Of a stretch of 44,324 nt of DNA, positions 11,609 through 21,413 are shown one piece after another. Under the pieces are notes generated by a model that saw nothing but the letters and a program-made list of their open reading frames with translations, was not told the origin of the DNA and did not search any database. The DNA comes from Sva-07 sp964651825 (GTDB lineage Bacteria; Actinomycetota; Acidimicrobiia; Acidimicrobiales; Ilumatobacteraceae). Positions within the stretch are counted from its first letter, which is position 1. Each line of letters opens with the position of its first letter. The translations under genes were made by a program, and so were the position numbers. Where the stretch lies: contig CAZYWK010000027.1 of the NCBI GenBank assembly GCA_964651825.1, positions 1 to 44,324 on the forward strand, written 5' to 3'.

Positions 11609-12508
11609 ATGCACGACGACCTGGCTCGACTGGCCACTCGACAAGAAGGGTTGCTGTCGACGGCGCAGCTCGCCGCGTCCGAGGCGACCAAGCGGCAACG
11701 CGACCGGTTCGTCGCGGGCGGATGGCTGCGGCTCGTGGCGCCTCGCGTGTACGCGGTGTCGGGTGCTCCCGAGTCCCATCGCTATCACCTCCGCCTCGGA
11801 TTGCTCAGCCTCGGCGAGCGGAGCTGGGTGAGCTACGAGGCAGCCGCCGCCCTGCACCAGCTCGACCGTTCGAAGCCCAGTGCGATCGAGTTCACGGTGC
11901 CCCGCTCCAAGCGCAGCATCGAGTTGCCGTACACCGTCCACACGACGGATCGGCTGAAGCCGATCGACTTCGTGAAGGTCGACGGCTTCCGGTGCATGTC
12001 GGCGACGCGCACCGTGCTCGATCTCGCCCATGCCCGGGTTCACACCCGCCGGGTCGAAGCCGCCATCGACAGCGCCGTACGGCTCGGGCTGTCGTCACCG
12101 GAGGTCCTCGCCACGCGCCTCGAGACGTTGCGCGGCTCGGGCCGGTGGGGATGCCGGCTCGTCGAGGAGCTGATCGTCGACTCCGGTGGACACACCATGC
12201 TCGAACGACGCTTCCTCGAACTCGTGCGACGGGCGGGTCTTGCCCGGCCGCGCACGCAGGTGGTGCACCGCAAGAACGGTCGTCACATCGCCCGCGTCGA
12301 CTTCCTCTTCGACGAGGAAGGCGTCGTGATCGAGGTCAGCGGTCGCCTCGGTCATTCGACTCCGCGGGAGCGAGCCCACGACGCGCAGCGGCGCAACGAG
12401 CTGCAGGACATCGGCCGGCGGGTCTACGAGTACACGTGGGAAGACGTCACCGAGCGGCCCGGCTACGTCACCCGCACCCTCCTCCAACGCCTCCGTCTCT
12501 TCGCGTAG
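11609..12508 (+). CDS. AbiEi-type winged-helix plus DUF559 (Vsr-like) nuclease-fold protein
   Basis: A 299-aa protein with two parts. Residues 1-60 (DDLARLATRQEGLLSTAQL, then RLVAPRVYAV) look like the AbiEi antitoxin N-terminal winged helix. Residues 190-295 contain MLERRFLELVRRAGL, VDFLFDEEGVVIEVSGR, a run with RERAHDAQRRNEL, and VYEYTWEDV. That is the DUF559 pattern related to Vsr/PD-(D/E)XK endonucleases. The presumed acidic residues (Glu in LERRF, Asp in VDF, Glu in IEV) are kept, so it may be active. No AbiEii toxin gene is adjacent, so a classical type IV toxin-antitoxin pair is not supported. Family C palindromes bracket it. DNA repair, defence or a domesticated mobile-element function are all possible. 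Confidence 0.75.
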   Translation: MHDDLARLATRQEGLLSTAQLAASEATKRQRDRFVAGGWLRLVAPRVYAVSGAPESHRYHLRLGLLSLGERSWVSYEAAAALHQLDRSKPSAIEFTVPRSKRSIELPYTVHTTDRLKPIDFVKVDGFRCMSATRTVLDLAHARVHTRRVEAAIDSAVRLGLSSPEVLATRLETLRGSGRWGCRLVEELIVDSGGHTMLERRFLELVRRAGLARPRTQVVHRKNGRHIARVDFLFDEEGVVIEVSGRLGHSTPRERAHDAQRRNELQDIGRRVYEYTWEDVTERPGYVTRTLLQRLRLFA

Positions 12509-12511
12509 ACC

Positions 12512-12566
12512 ACGTTTGCGTCGGGATCTGGTCACGCCAGTCGGTGCTGAAACCCGACGCAAACGT
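12512..12566. repeat. Family C long palindrome, copy C2
   Basis: Arms ACGTTTGCGTCGGG (12512-12525) and CCCGACGCAAACGT (12553-12566) are perfectly complementary. The interior shares CCAGTCGGTGCTGAA with copy C3. It begins three bases after the AbiEi/DUF559 stop codon and lies ahead of a gene on the same strand. Confidence 0.9.
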
Positions 12567-12606
12567 ATGGTGTTGGCCTGTCAGCGGTTCGGGGGGAGCA
12601 GTGAGG

Positions 12607-14208
12607 GTGAGACGACGGCGCTTCGTCGCGTGCGGGGTCGCGATGGTGCTCGTGGTGAGCGCGTGCTCGAGTTCCGGCGACGAACATGACGCAGCCGATG
12701 CGACCGACCCGGCCACGACCGCTCCGAGCGCAGCCACGACCACGGAGGACACGATGCCAGCCACGCCGACCACCGATCCGACCGATGCTGACGGGACCGT
12801 CAGCGCCACGGACGCGCCGACCACCACCGTCGACCGGCCGGAGGGGCCGGCGGCCGTCTTCTCCGAGCCGCTGGAGGGCGGCAAGGGTGTGTTCCTGGGC
12901 GAGCCGCTGACGACCGATCTCGACGTCGCGGGCTACGTCGAAGTCGAGTACGCCGCGTCAGGTACCGCCACGTCGTACACGTCGAGCGAACGGACAGCCG
13001 ACGGGCGCTGGACGTTCACACCCGCCGACCAGGCGCCGTACACGACCCGCGTCCTCGTGCGCACCCCCGCCGATCCGGCCGATTTCAGCGGAACGGTCGT
13101 GCTCGAGTGGCTCAACGTCAGCGGCGGCGCCGACGCCAACCCCGAATGGGCAGGGATCCATGAGGAGGTGATCCGCAAGGGGCACGCCTGGGTCGGGGTG
13201 TCGGCCCAGATGATCGGCGTGATGGGCGGCCCGGTCCTCGTGCGCACGAACTCACCGGGGTCGGAGAACGCCGGGCTCGGCCTGCGCGGCATCGATCCCG
13301 AGCGATACGGGATGCTCGATCATCCGGGTGATGGGTACGCCTTCGACATCTACACCCAGGTCGCCCGGGCGATCCGATCGGGGAGCGGGATGGAGCGGGC
13401 GGTTCCCCAGGTCGCCGTCGCGGCCGGCGAGTCTCAATCGGCGTTCGCGCTCGTCACGTACTACAACGGCGTGCAGCCCCTGACGGAGGCCTTCGACGGC
13501 TTCTTCGTGCACAGCCGGGGCGGCGTGGCGATGGCGCTCGTCGGCCCCGGTGAGGCCGCCGACCTGGCCGGGGCGATCGGCAGCGGCGGGCCGACGATGT
13601 TCCGAGACGACCTCTCCGCACCGGTGCTCGACCTCCAGACGGAGGGCGATGTGACGGGCATCCTCGGGTCGTACGCCGCCCGCCAGCCCGACAACGACCG
13701 GTTCCGCCTGTGGGAGGTCGCCGGCACCGCCCACTTCGACCAGCACCTGCTCGGCGCCAGCGCAGAGCACATCGACTGCGGCTACCCGATCAACAACGGC
13801 CCGCTCGATGTCGTCGCCAAGGCCGCCCTGCGCTCGCTCGTCGGCTGGATCGCGACCGGCAATGCGCCTCCGGAGGCACCGCGGATCGAGGTGTCCGGCG
13901 ACGCCCAGCCGGTGATCGAGCGCGACGGCGACGGGAACGCCCTCGGCGGGATTCGAACCCCTCCCGTCGACGTCCCCGTGGCCACGCTCTCGGGCGAACC
14001 GGGTCCCTCTGCCGCCCTCGCCTGCATCCTCTTCGGCACCACGACCCCGTTCACCCCGGAGCGCATCGCCGAGTTGTATCCGTCGCGCGCCGACTACGAG
14101 CAGCGCTACGCCGCGAGCGCGGACGTCGTGATCGGGCAGGGCTTCGTCCTCGCCGACGACCGCGACCGCCTCCTCGCCTACGCGGAGCCCACAGCCGTCC
14201 ACCTCTGA
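12607..14208 (+). CDS. Secreted lipoprotein with alpha/beta hydrolase domain (Abhydrolase_10-like)
   Basis: A 533-aa exported protein. The signal ends in VVSAC (Cys20) and is followed by an Asp/Thr/Ala-rich linker to about residue 80. The hydrolase domain contains GTVVLEWLNVSGG, the likely nucleophile elbow AAGESQSAF and a late histidine in EVAGTAHFDQH. The substrate is unknown; esterase-like activity is likely. GTG 12607 is eight bases after GGGGGGAG; GTG 12601 is an alternative start only two bases from it. The gene stands alone between copies C2 and C3 of the palindrome and converges with the next gene. Confidence 0.78.
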   Translation: MRRRRFVACGVAMVLVVSACSSSGDEHDAADATDPATTAPSAATTTEDTMPATPTTDPTDADGTVSATDAPTTTVDRPEGPAAVFSEPLEGGKGVFLGEPLTTDLDVAGYVEVEYAASGTATSYTSSERTADGRWTFTPADQAPYTTRVLVRTPADPADFSGTVVLEWLNVSGGADANPEWAGIHEEVIRKGHAWVGVSAQMIGVMGGPVLVRTNSPGSENAGLGLRGIDPERYGMLDHPGDGYAFDIYTQVARAIRSGSGMERAVPQVAVAAGESQSAFALVTYYNGVQPLTEAFDGFFVHSRGGVAMALVGPGEAADLAGAIGSGGPTMFRDDLSAPVLDLQTEGDVTGILGSYAARQPDNDRFRLWEVAGTAHFDQHLLGASAEHIDCGYPINNGPLDVVAKAALRSLVGWIATGNAPPEAPRIEVSGDAQPVIERDGDGNALGGIRTPPVDVPVATLSGEPGPSAALACILFGTTTPFTPERIAELYPSRADYEQRYAASADVVIGQGFVLADDRDRLLAYAEPTAVHL

Positions 14209-14214
14209 ATCCGT

Positions 14215-14267
14215 CGTTTGCGTCGAGATCTGATCACACCAGTCGGTGCTGAATCCCGACGCAAACG
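14215..14267. repeat. Family C long palindrome, copy C3
   Basis: Arms CGTTTGCGTCGAG (14215-14227) and CCCGACGCAAACG (14255-14267) pair with one mismatch. The interior shares CCAGTCGGTGCTGAA with copy C2. It lies between two convergent stop codons (14208 and 14281), where it could act as a bidirectional terminator. Confidence 0.88.
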
Positions 14268-14280
14268 TGGATCGGAGGCG

Positions 14281-15093
14281 TCAGATGGCGCTGTGGCGGA
14301 GGAGTTCGTGGGCCATCGGGCACTCGGGGGCGATCGCCGGTGGGCCCATCGGCACCTTGCCGTGCGGGCCGACGACGTGGGTGACCACCGACGTGGCGAC
14401 GACCTCGACGTCGAGCTCCCAGGGGTCGTGTTCATCGGCGAGCACGGCGAGGCGGTCGGCCATGGCATCGACGAACCCGCTCGGGAGGCGCCGGCCGAGA
14501 CCGGTGACGAGCCACACGGGGGTGCCGGCAGCCGCGGCACAGGCGGCAACGGTCGACGAGCCCAGCGGCACGATCGACCGGGCCGAGTCGGTCGCCAGCG
14601 CCTCGACGAGCACGAGGTCGGCCTCGCGGCAGGCCACCCCGGCGGCACCGGCATCGACCGGTTCGTAGTCGACGTCGTACCGCTCGAGCCGGCGCACGAA
14701 CGACGTGGCGGTGTGGCCGACATCCATCGCCAGCACCCGCACGTCGCCGCGGCGGATCAGACCGTCACCGATCACGTCGGGCGCGCCGATGGTGACGACG
14801 GTGGAGTCGTCGGGCAGCGCTGCCCCGAGCTCGGCGCCCGTGCGGTCGTTGCGGATCTGCTCGGCGAGCTCCCACACCGCCTCGAACGGCTCGGCCGATG
14901 TCGTCACGTTGGCGCACAACCACCACAACGGTCCGACGAACGGATGCCGCTCGACGATCCGCCGGCAAGCCACCACCAGCCCGGACGGATCGAAGCGCAG
15001 CGACCCCAACGCGTGTGCGGTCTCCTCGGCGAGCGAGGCCGGGTCCGCGCCCTGGGCCCGCGCCACGTAGCGAAGATGCTCGATCGGATGCAC
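14281..15093 (-). CDS. eIF-2B-like (NagB/RpiA-fold) hypothetical protein
   Basis: A 270-aa cytoplasmic protein starting at GTG (VHPIEHLRYVARAQG). The C-terminal half reads VVTIGAPDVIGDGLIRRGDVRVLAMD, then ADLVLVEALATDSARSIV and AAAAGTPVWLVTGLG. This layout matches the Rossmann-like half of eIF2B-alpha/methylthioribose-1-phosphate isomerase proteins, where ADxVLVxA and the following small-residue helix bind the ligand. The catalytic residues of the isomerase are not evident and the N-terminal part is unlike it, so no reaction is assigned. The reading frame extends upstream to 15177 but runs into a repeat. Convergent with the hydrolase gene and divergent from the thioredoxin-fold gene. Confidence 0.6.
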   Translation of the reverse strand: MHPIEHLRYVARAQGADPASLAEETAHALGSLRFDPSGLVVACRRIVERHPFVGPLWWLCANVTTSAEPFEAVWELAEQIRNDRTGAELGAALPDDSTVVTIGAPDVIGDGLIRRGDVRVLAMDVGHTATSFVRRLERYDVDYEPVDAGAAGVACREADLVLVEALATDSARSIVPLGSSTVAACAAAAGTPVWLVTGLGRRLPSGFVDAMADRLAVLADEHDPWELDVEVVATSVVTHVVGPHGKVPMGPPAIAPECPMAHELLRHSAI

Positions 15094-15147
15094 GAGCCCG
15101 ACGGTAGCTGAGGGTCGGCCGAGCGACATCGCAGCCGTCCCCGGACA

Positions 15148-15176
15148 TGTCACGAAGTGCCTGACCCCCCGTGACA
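15148..15176 (-). repeat. Family B hairpin, copy B2
   Basis: Arms TGTCACG (15148-15154) and CGTGACA (15170-15176) enclose GTGCCTGACCCC (15157-15168), the reverse complement of the GGGGTCAGGCAC loop in copy B3. It sits between two divergently transcribed genes, so a terminator role does not explain it. Confidence 0.75.
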
Positions 15177-15216
15177 AGTGGGTCGGGGCGGGTCGGGGTG
15201 GCTACGCTCGCAGGCC

Positions 15217-15762
15217 GTGGCCGACACCACTTCCCCCTCCGACGCTGCCGCCACCTCGCTGGTCGGCAAGCGGCTGCCCGCCGAGCTCACGTTGACGCCG
15301 CTCGTCGACGGCGCGGCCGGGAAGTCCCGCCCGCTGAACGACTGGCTCACCACGTTCCACCTCGCTTCGGTCATCCTCGATCCGTACACGAACGAGAGCA
15401 GCTGGATCCTGCGCACGGCGACCCGCGTCCTCGAACCGTTCCGCGGGTCCGACGCCCGGATCAACCTGATCGTCACGTCCGGCGCCGCCGACGTCAGGGC
15501 GTTCCTCGGGCCGCTCGTCGACAGCTTCCTCGTGTTCTGCGACCCCGACCGGGCGGTCGTCAAGGCGATCGGGCTCACCGAGCTGCCGGCGTTCGCCTTC
15601 ATCAAGGTCGACGGCACGATCGGCGCGTGCGCCCAGGGCTGGCGGCCGCACGAGTGGGGCGAGGTCGCCGACGCGATCGCCGAGACCACCTGGTGGTCGT
15701 CGATCACGATGCCCGGCCCCAACGACCCGGGCCCGTTCGACGGTTCGCCGGCGCTCGGTTGA
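15217..15762 (+). CDS. Thioredoxin-fold protein without CxxC
   Basis: A 181-aa protein from a GTG start (VADTTSPSDAAATSLVGKRLP). The middle alternates beta strands and helices. The segment LTELPAFAFIKVDGTIGACAQGW resembles the cis-Pro region and the final beta hairpin of thioredoxin/AhpC-TSA folds. No CxxC redox motif is present, so a disulfide-reductase role is unlikely; a binding or structural role is more plausible. Its TGA overlaps the TTG start of hrpB (TTGA), so the two genes are probably translated together. A longer frame from 15178 adds a Gly/Arg-rich stretch made of repeat sequence. Confidence 0.6.
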   Translation: MADTTSPSDAAATSLVGKRLPAELTLTPLVDGAAGKSRPLNDWLTTFHLASVILDPYTNESSWILRTATRVLEPFRGSDARINLIVTSGAADVRAFLGPLVDSFLVFCDPDRAVVKAIGLTELPAFAFIKVDGTIGACAQGWRPHEWGEVADAIAETTWWSSITMPGPNDPGPFDGSPALG

Positions 15763-18323
15763 CCGCCGCCGCCGACGGATTCCCCCGCGAGCTCCCGATC
15801 GTCGACGTCCTCGACGACATCCGAGCGGCGTTGCGGGACCGCCGGCGGGCGATCATCGTGGCGCCACCCGGCGCCGGCAAGACCACGGTCGTGCCGCTCG
15901 CGCTGGTCGACGAGGACTGGCTCGCCGGCGGGAGGATCGTGATGCTCGAGCCGCGCCGCCTCGCCACCCGGGCGGCGGCGCAGCGGATGGCGGCAACGAC
16001 GCGCACCCGCATCGGCGACCTGATCGGTTACCAGACCCGCGACGAGCGCCGCATCGGGCCGAACACCCGCATCGAAGTGGTCACCGAGGGCGTGCTCACC
16101 CGTCGCCTCCAGCACGACCCTGAGCTTCCCGGTGTGGCGGTGGTGATCTTCGACGAGGTCCACGAACGGAACCTCACCGCCGACCTGGGCCTCGCGTTCG
16201 CACTCGATGCGGCCTCGACGATCCGTCCCGATCTCGCCCTCGTGGCGATGTCGGCAACCCCCGACACCGAGGGACTCCAGCGGGTGCTCGACGCACCGGT
16301 GGTGACGAGCGACGGGCGCATGTTCGACGTCGACGTCCGCTGGATACCCCGCTCCACAACTCGCTCCGGGTCCGCGCCGCGAGGAGCAAAGAGCGGGGGG
16401 AAGGGACCGCGCCGACCCCCACGCCTTGCCGCACACCAGCCGATCGAGCCCGACGTGGCCGCGGCGGTGCAGCGGGCGGTCGCCGCCGACGACGGTGACG
16501 TGCTCGTGTTCCTGCCCGGGATCGGCGAGATCCGGCGCGTCGAGCGGCTGCTCGCCGGGGCGCTCCCGGCCCACGTCGACGTGTATGCGCTCGCCGGGGC
16601 GCTGAGCCTGGAGGATCAGGATCGCGCGCTCGCGCCTTCCCCCGCCGGACGCCGGCGGGTCGTCTTGTCGACCGACATCGCCGAGACGTCGCTCACCGTC
16701 GACGGCGTGCGGATCGTCGTCGACGCCGGTCTCGCCCGCGAGCCGCGCTTCGACGCGCGGACCGGGCTCGGCCGGCTGACGACGGTGACCACCAGCCGCG
16801 CCTCGGCCGACCAACGGGCCGGGCGCGCGGGCCGCACCGAGCCGGGGGTGGCCTACCGCCTGTGGAGCAAGATCGAGCACGGCACCCGTCCCAGGCATCG
16901 GACCCCGGAGATCCTCCAGGCCGATCTCGCCGGATTCGCGCTCGAGCTCGCGGCCTGGGGCGGTGGTGGCGACCTGGCCTTCATCGACCCGCCGCCCCAG
17001 CGGACACTGGACCAGGCCCGATCACTGCTCGTCGACCTCCATGCGCTCGATCCCCACGACGGCACGATCACGCCCACGATCACTGTGCTCGGCCGGGCGA
17101 TGCTCGGGCTGCCCGTCCACCCCCGGCTCGCCCGGATGGTCGCGCTCGAGCGCTCCACCCTCGCGTGCGTCGTGGCCTCGATCGTCGACGAGCGCGACAT
17201 CCTCCGCGGCCGCCCCGACGAGCTGCCGGCCGACCTCGCGGTGCGCGTCGCCGTGGTCGCCGGGTCGTCGTCGCACGACGCGGCCGACCGTGGCGCGGTG
17301 TTCCGCCTCCGCGACCGGGCGGCCGACCTCGCGCGGCGTGCCGGCATCGCGTTCGACCTCGATGCCGTCGACGTCGAGCGGACGGGCGCGGCACTCGTAC
17401 TGGCCTATCCCGATCGCGTTGCCGGCCGGCGTCGCCACGGTCAGTTCCAGTTGCGCTCCGGCGAAGCGGCCTGGTTGCCGGACGACGACCCGCTCGCAGC
17501 CGAACCGTTCCTCGTCGCGGCGGATCTCGACGGGCGCGGCGACCGGTCGCGCATCCGGCTCGCCGCCGGCCTCGACGCCGCCGAGGTGATCGCGGCCTTC
17601 GGCAGCGACGTCGTCGAGGACCGGGCGCTCGTGTGGAACGACGAGCGCAACGACCTCGTCGAGCGCGTCGAACGCCGGCTCGGCGCGATCCAGCTCGGTC
17701 GGTCCGAGTCGGTTCCGGAGGCCGGCGATGCGACGACGAGCGCAATCGTCGACCGGGTGCGCCGGAGCGACCTCACGATGCTCCCGTGGACCGAGGGGAG
17801 TCAGCGGCTGCGCGACCGGGTGACGTTCCTGCACCGCGAGCTCGGCGACCTCTGGCCGGACTGGTCGACCGACAACCTGACGCGGACACTGGAGGACTGG
17901 CTCGTGCCGTACGTGCCCGGGCTGCGCTCCCGCGCCGACCTGGACCGGCTCGACCTCGCCATGGTGCTGCGGGCGCAGTTGCCGTGGCCGTCCGGCGGCC
18001 AGCTCGACGAGCTGGCGCCGCCCGAGCTCACGCTGCCGTCGGGGCGCAGCGTGCCGGTCGACTACCGCGGCGAACAGCCCAGTGCGGCCGTGCGCGTCCA
18101 GGACCTGTTCGGGGTGACGACGCAGCCGACCGCGGGCGGCCGACCGATCGTGCTCCATCTGCTCTCGCCGGCCGACCGGCCGATCCAGGTCACCTCCGAC
18201 CTCCCGGGTTTCTGGGCGGGGTCGTGGACCGAGGTCCGCAAGGAGATGGCCGGGCGATACCCGAAGCACCAGTGGCCCGCCGATCCGGCCAGCGCCGCAC
18301 CCAAGCGGCTCAAGGACCGCTGA
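15759..18323 (+). CDS. hrpB: ATP-dependent helicase HrpB (DEAH/DExH family)
   Basis: An 854-aa cytoplasmic RNA-helicase-like ATPase. Walker A APPGAGKTT is at 35-43, motif II FDEVHERN at 131-138, motif III SAT at 165-167 and motif VI QRAGRAGR in the second RecA domain. The HrpB-specific C-terminal domain is also present (FWAGSWTEVRKEMAGRYPKHQWP near the end). The cellular role of HrpB is poorly defined. The only in-frame start near the domain is TTG 15759, which overlaps the previous stop. A basic, Gly/Ser/Arg-rich insertion (about residues 195-225) sits between the RecA domains and looks disordered. Otherwise the length is normal. Confidence 0.93.
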   Translation: MTAAADGFPRELPIVDVLDDIRAALRDRRRAIIVAPPGAGKTTVVPLALVDEDWLAGGRIVMLEPRRLATRAAAQRMAATTRTRIGDLIGYQTRDERRIGPNTRIEVVTEGVLTRRLQHDPELPGVAVVIFDEVHERNLTADLGLAFALDAASTIRPDLALVAMSATPDTEGLQRVLDAPVVTSDGRMFDVDVRWIPRSTTRSGSAPRGAKSGGKGPRRPPRLAAHQPIEPDVAAAVQRAVAADDGDVLVFLPGIGEIRRVERLLAGALPAHVDVYALAGALSLEDQDRALAPSPAGRRRVVLSTDIAETSLTVDGVRIVVDAGLAREPRFDARTGLGRLTTVTTSRASADQRAGRAGRTEPGVAYRLWSKIEHGTRPRHRTPEILQADLAGFALELAAWGGGGDLAFIDPPPQRTLDQARSLLVDLHALDPHDGTITPTITVLGRAMLGLPVHPRLARMVALERSTLACVVASIVDERDILRGRPDELPADLAVRVAVVAGSSSHDAADRGAVFRLRDRAADLARRAGIAFDLDAVDVERTGAALVLAYPDRVAGRRRHGQFQLRSGEAAWLPDDDPLAAEPFLVAADLDGRGDRSRIRLAAGLDAAEVIAAFGSDVVEDRALVWNDERNDLVERVERRLGAIQLGRSESVPEAGDATTSAIVDRVRRSDLTMLPWTEGSQRLRDRVTFLHRELGDLWPDWSTDNLTRTLEDWLVPYVPGLRSRADLDRLDLAMVLRAQLPWPSGGQLDELAPPELTLPSGRSVPVDYRGEQPSAAVRVQDLFGVTTQPTAGGRPIVLHLLSPADRPIQVTSDLPGFWAGSWTEVRKEMAGRYPKHQWPADPASAAPKRLKDR

Positions 18324-18372
18324 CGCGAGTGACGGCACAGGGGCTGCCAGTGCGTTCTACGCTCGGCCGTTC

Positions 18373-19605
18373 ATGCCGGCGCCGACTCGGACGTTTCGAC
18401 GAGCAACCCTCGTCGCGGTCGTCGCCACGCTCGCCGCTGCCCTGATCGCGTCCTGCGGCCGGCCGCCGGGCGACGACGCCGCAGCGGCGACATGTGTCGG
18501 ATCGACGAGCGCGGCCGATCTTGCCGCCGTGTTCGACCAGAAACCCGGCGGCCTGTTCGCCGCCGACTACCAACGGGCGATCCCGCTCCCCGACGGTCGG
18601 ACGCTCTGGTTGTTCCAGGACGCGTCGATCGAGCTGCCGCCGCTGCCCGAACCGGCGACGACGACCACGACGCTGCCCGGAACACCCGAGCCTCCTCCAC
18701 CCGAACCGCGCACCAAGCTCGTGCACAACGCGGCGCTCATCCAGACCGGCACCTGCTTCGACCTGCTGCGTGGCGGCACGGCGGAGAACCCGCTGCCGTG
18801 GCTCCTCGCCGGCGAGACGGCCGCGTTCTCACACTGGTTCTGGCCCCTCGACGCCTCGATCGGCGCCGACGGCCAGCTCTACGTCTTCCTCGCCGAGATG
18901 GTGGAGAACGGCCCGTTGTACCTGTCGTCCACCGAACCGATCGGCACCCGTGTGGTGGCGATCGACGTCGGGAGCCTGCGCCCGACGTGGTCGGGACGGC
19001 CGGCCGATGCGTCGCCATCGCTCTACGGCTTCTCGATCACGAGCGATGCGTCGTGGACCTACCTGTACGCGCAGTGCCATCGACAGTTCGGCTACGACCT
19101 GATCCTGTTGCCGGCACACGACCTCGACTGTGCGGCCGCGGTCACCGTGGCGCGGGTGCCCAAGGGCCGGATGTTGCAGCCACCGACGTACTGGGACGGT
19201 TCGTCCTGGCAGGCGGATCCCGCCCGCGCTGTCCCGGTCATCCCGATGGCGGGCCGGTCGATCAATCCGAGCCAGGTGCGTTGGACCGGCTCGGGGTTCG
19301 TCGCGGTCACGAAGGTCGGCGACTGGTTCGGCACGACGGTCTTCCTCGATCGGGCGCCGGCGGCCCAGGGGCCGTGGCAGACCTATGCCCGGATCCGGGT
19401 GGACCCGAAGTGCGACCCGCTCGAGTGCAACACCTACTTCGCCTCGTGGGTGCCGACGTCGATGACCGGCAGCCGGTGGATGATCGGGTTGTCGAACAAC
19501 CGGTGGGACGGGGCGGTGTCGGAGATCAACCGGCCGACGTTCCTCGTCGTGCCGCCGCCGGGCCAGTTCTCGCTCGCCGCGCGGTGCAGCCGCGTCCAGT
19601 GCTGA
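18373..19605 (+). CDS. Secreted lipoprotein, probable beta-propeller (DUF4185-like)
   Basis: A 410-aa lipoprotein with signal MPAPTRTFRRATLVAVVATL and lipobox IASC (Cys28). The mature part has several similar blade-like segments: DGRTLWLFQDASI, GQLYVFLAEM, RWTGSGFVAVTKVGDWFGTTVFLDR and SRWMIGLSNNRW. A Thr/Pro-rich linker occurs at about residues 92-116. The pattern resembles five-bladed propellers of the DUF4185/glycosidase-like group. Catalytic residues cannot be named, so binding or hydrolysis of extracellular glycans is only a guess. It stands 49 bases after hrpB on the same strand. Confidence 0.6.
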   Translation: MPAPTRTFRRATLVAVVATLAAALIASCGRPPGDDAAAATCVGSTSAADLAAVFDQKPGGLFAADYQRAIPLPDGRTLWLFQDASIELPPLPEPATTTTTLPGTPEPPPPEPRTKLVHNAALIQTGTCFDLLRGGTAENPLPWLLAGETAAFSHWFWPLDASIGADGQLYVFLAEMVENGPLYLSSTEPIGTRVVAIDVGSLRPTWSGRPADASPSLYGFSITSDASWTYLYAQCHRQFGYDLILLPAHDLDCAAAVTVARVPKGRMLQPPTYWDGSSWQADPARAVPVIPMAGRSINPSQVRWTGSGFVAVTKVGDWFGTTVFLDRAPAAQGPWQTYARIRVDPKCDPLECNTYFASWVPTSMTGSRWMIGLSNNRWDGAVSEINRPTFLVVPPPGQFSLAARCSRVQC

Positions 19606-19661
19606 CACGGCCGGCCGACTCGCTCTTCGCCGTCGGGGAGGGGCCGTCGTAGGCTCGGGAC

Positions 19662-21335
<1,674 letters not shown>

Positions 21336-21343
21336 CCGGCCAC

Positions 21344-21411
21344 CCCGTGCGTTTGGGGACGGGGCCAGAACGCACGGGTCGTGCGTTTGGGGACGGGGCC
21401 AGAACGCACGA
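21344..21411 (+). repeat. Family A hairpins, tandem copies A2 and A3
   Basis: Copy A2 has arms 21344-21353 and 21369-21378 (CCCGTGCGTT/AACGCACGGG). Copy A3 has arms 21379-21387 and 21403-21411 (TCGTGCGTT/AACGCACGA). Both share the identical loop TGGGGACGGGGCCAG. The outer arm bases differ between copies, but pairing is kept. The pair fills the space between two convergent stop codons (21335 and 21414). Confidence 0.9.
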
Positions 21412-21413
21412 GG

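Noticed and set aside
11609..12508. Complete AbiE type IV toxin-antitoxin system
   Set aside because: No nucleotidyltransferase (AbiEii) gene is adjacent; only the AbiEi-like N-domain fused to DUF559 is seen.
21344..21411. Possible CRISPR array from the tandem repeat
   Set aside because: Only two units, no spacers between them, each unit is itself a hairpin, and no cas gene is nearby.
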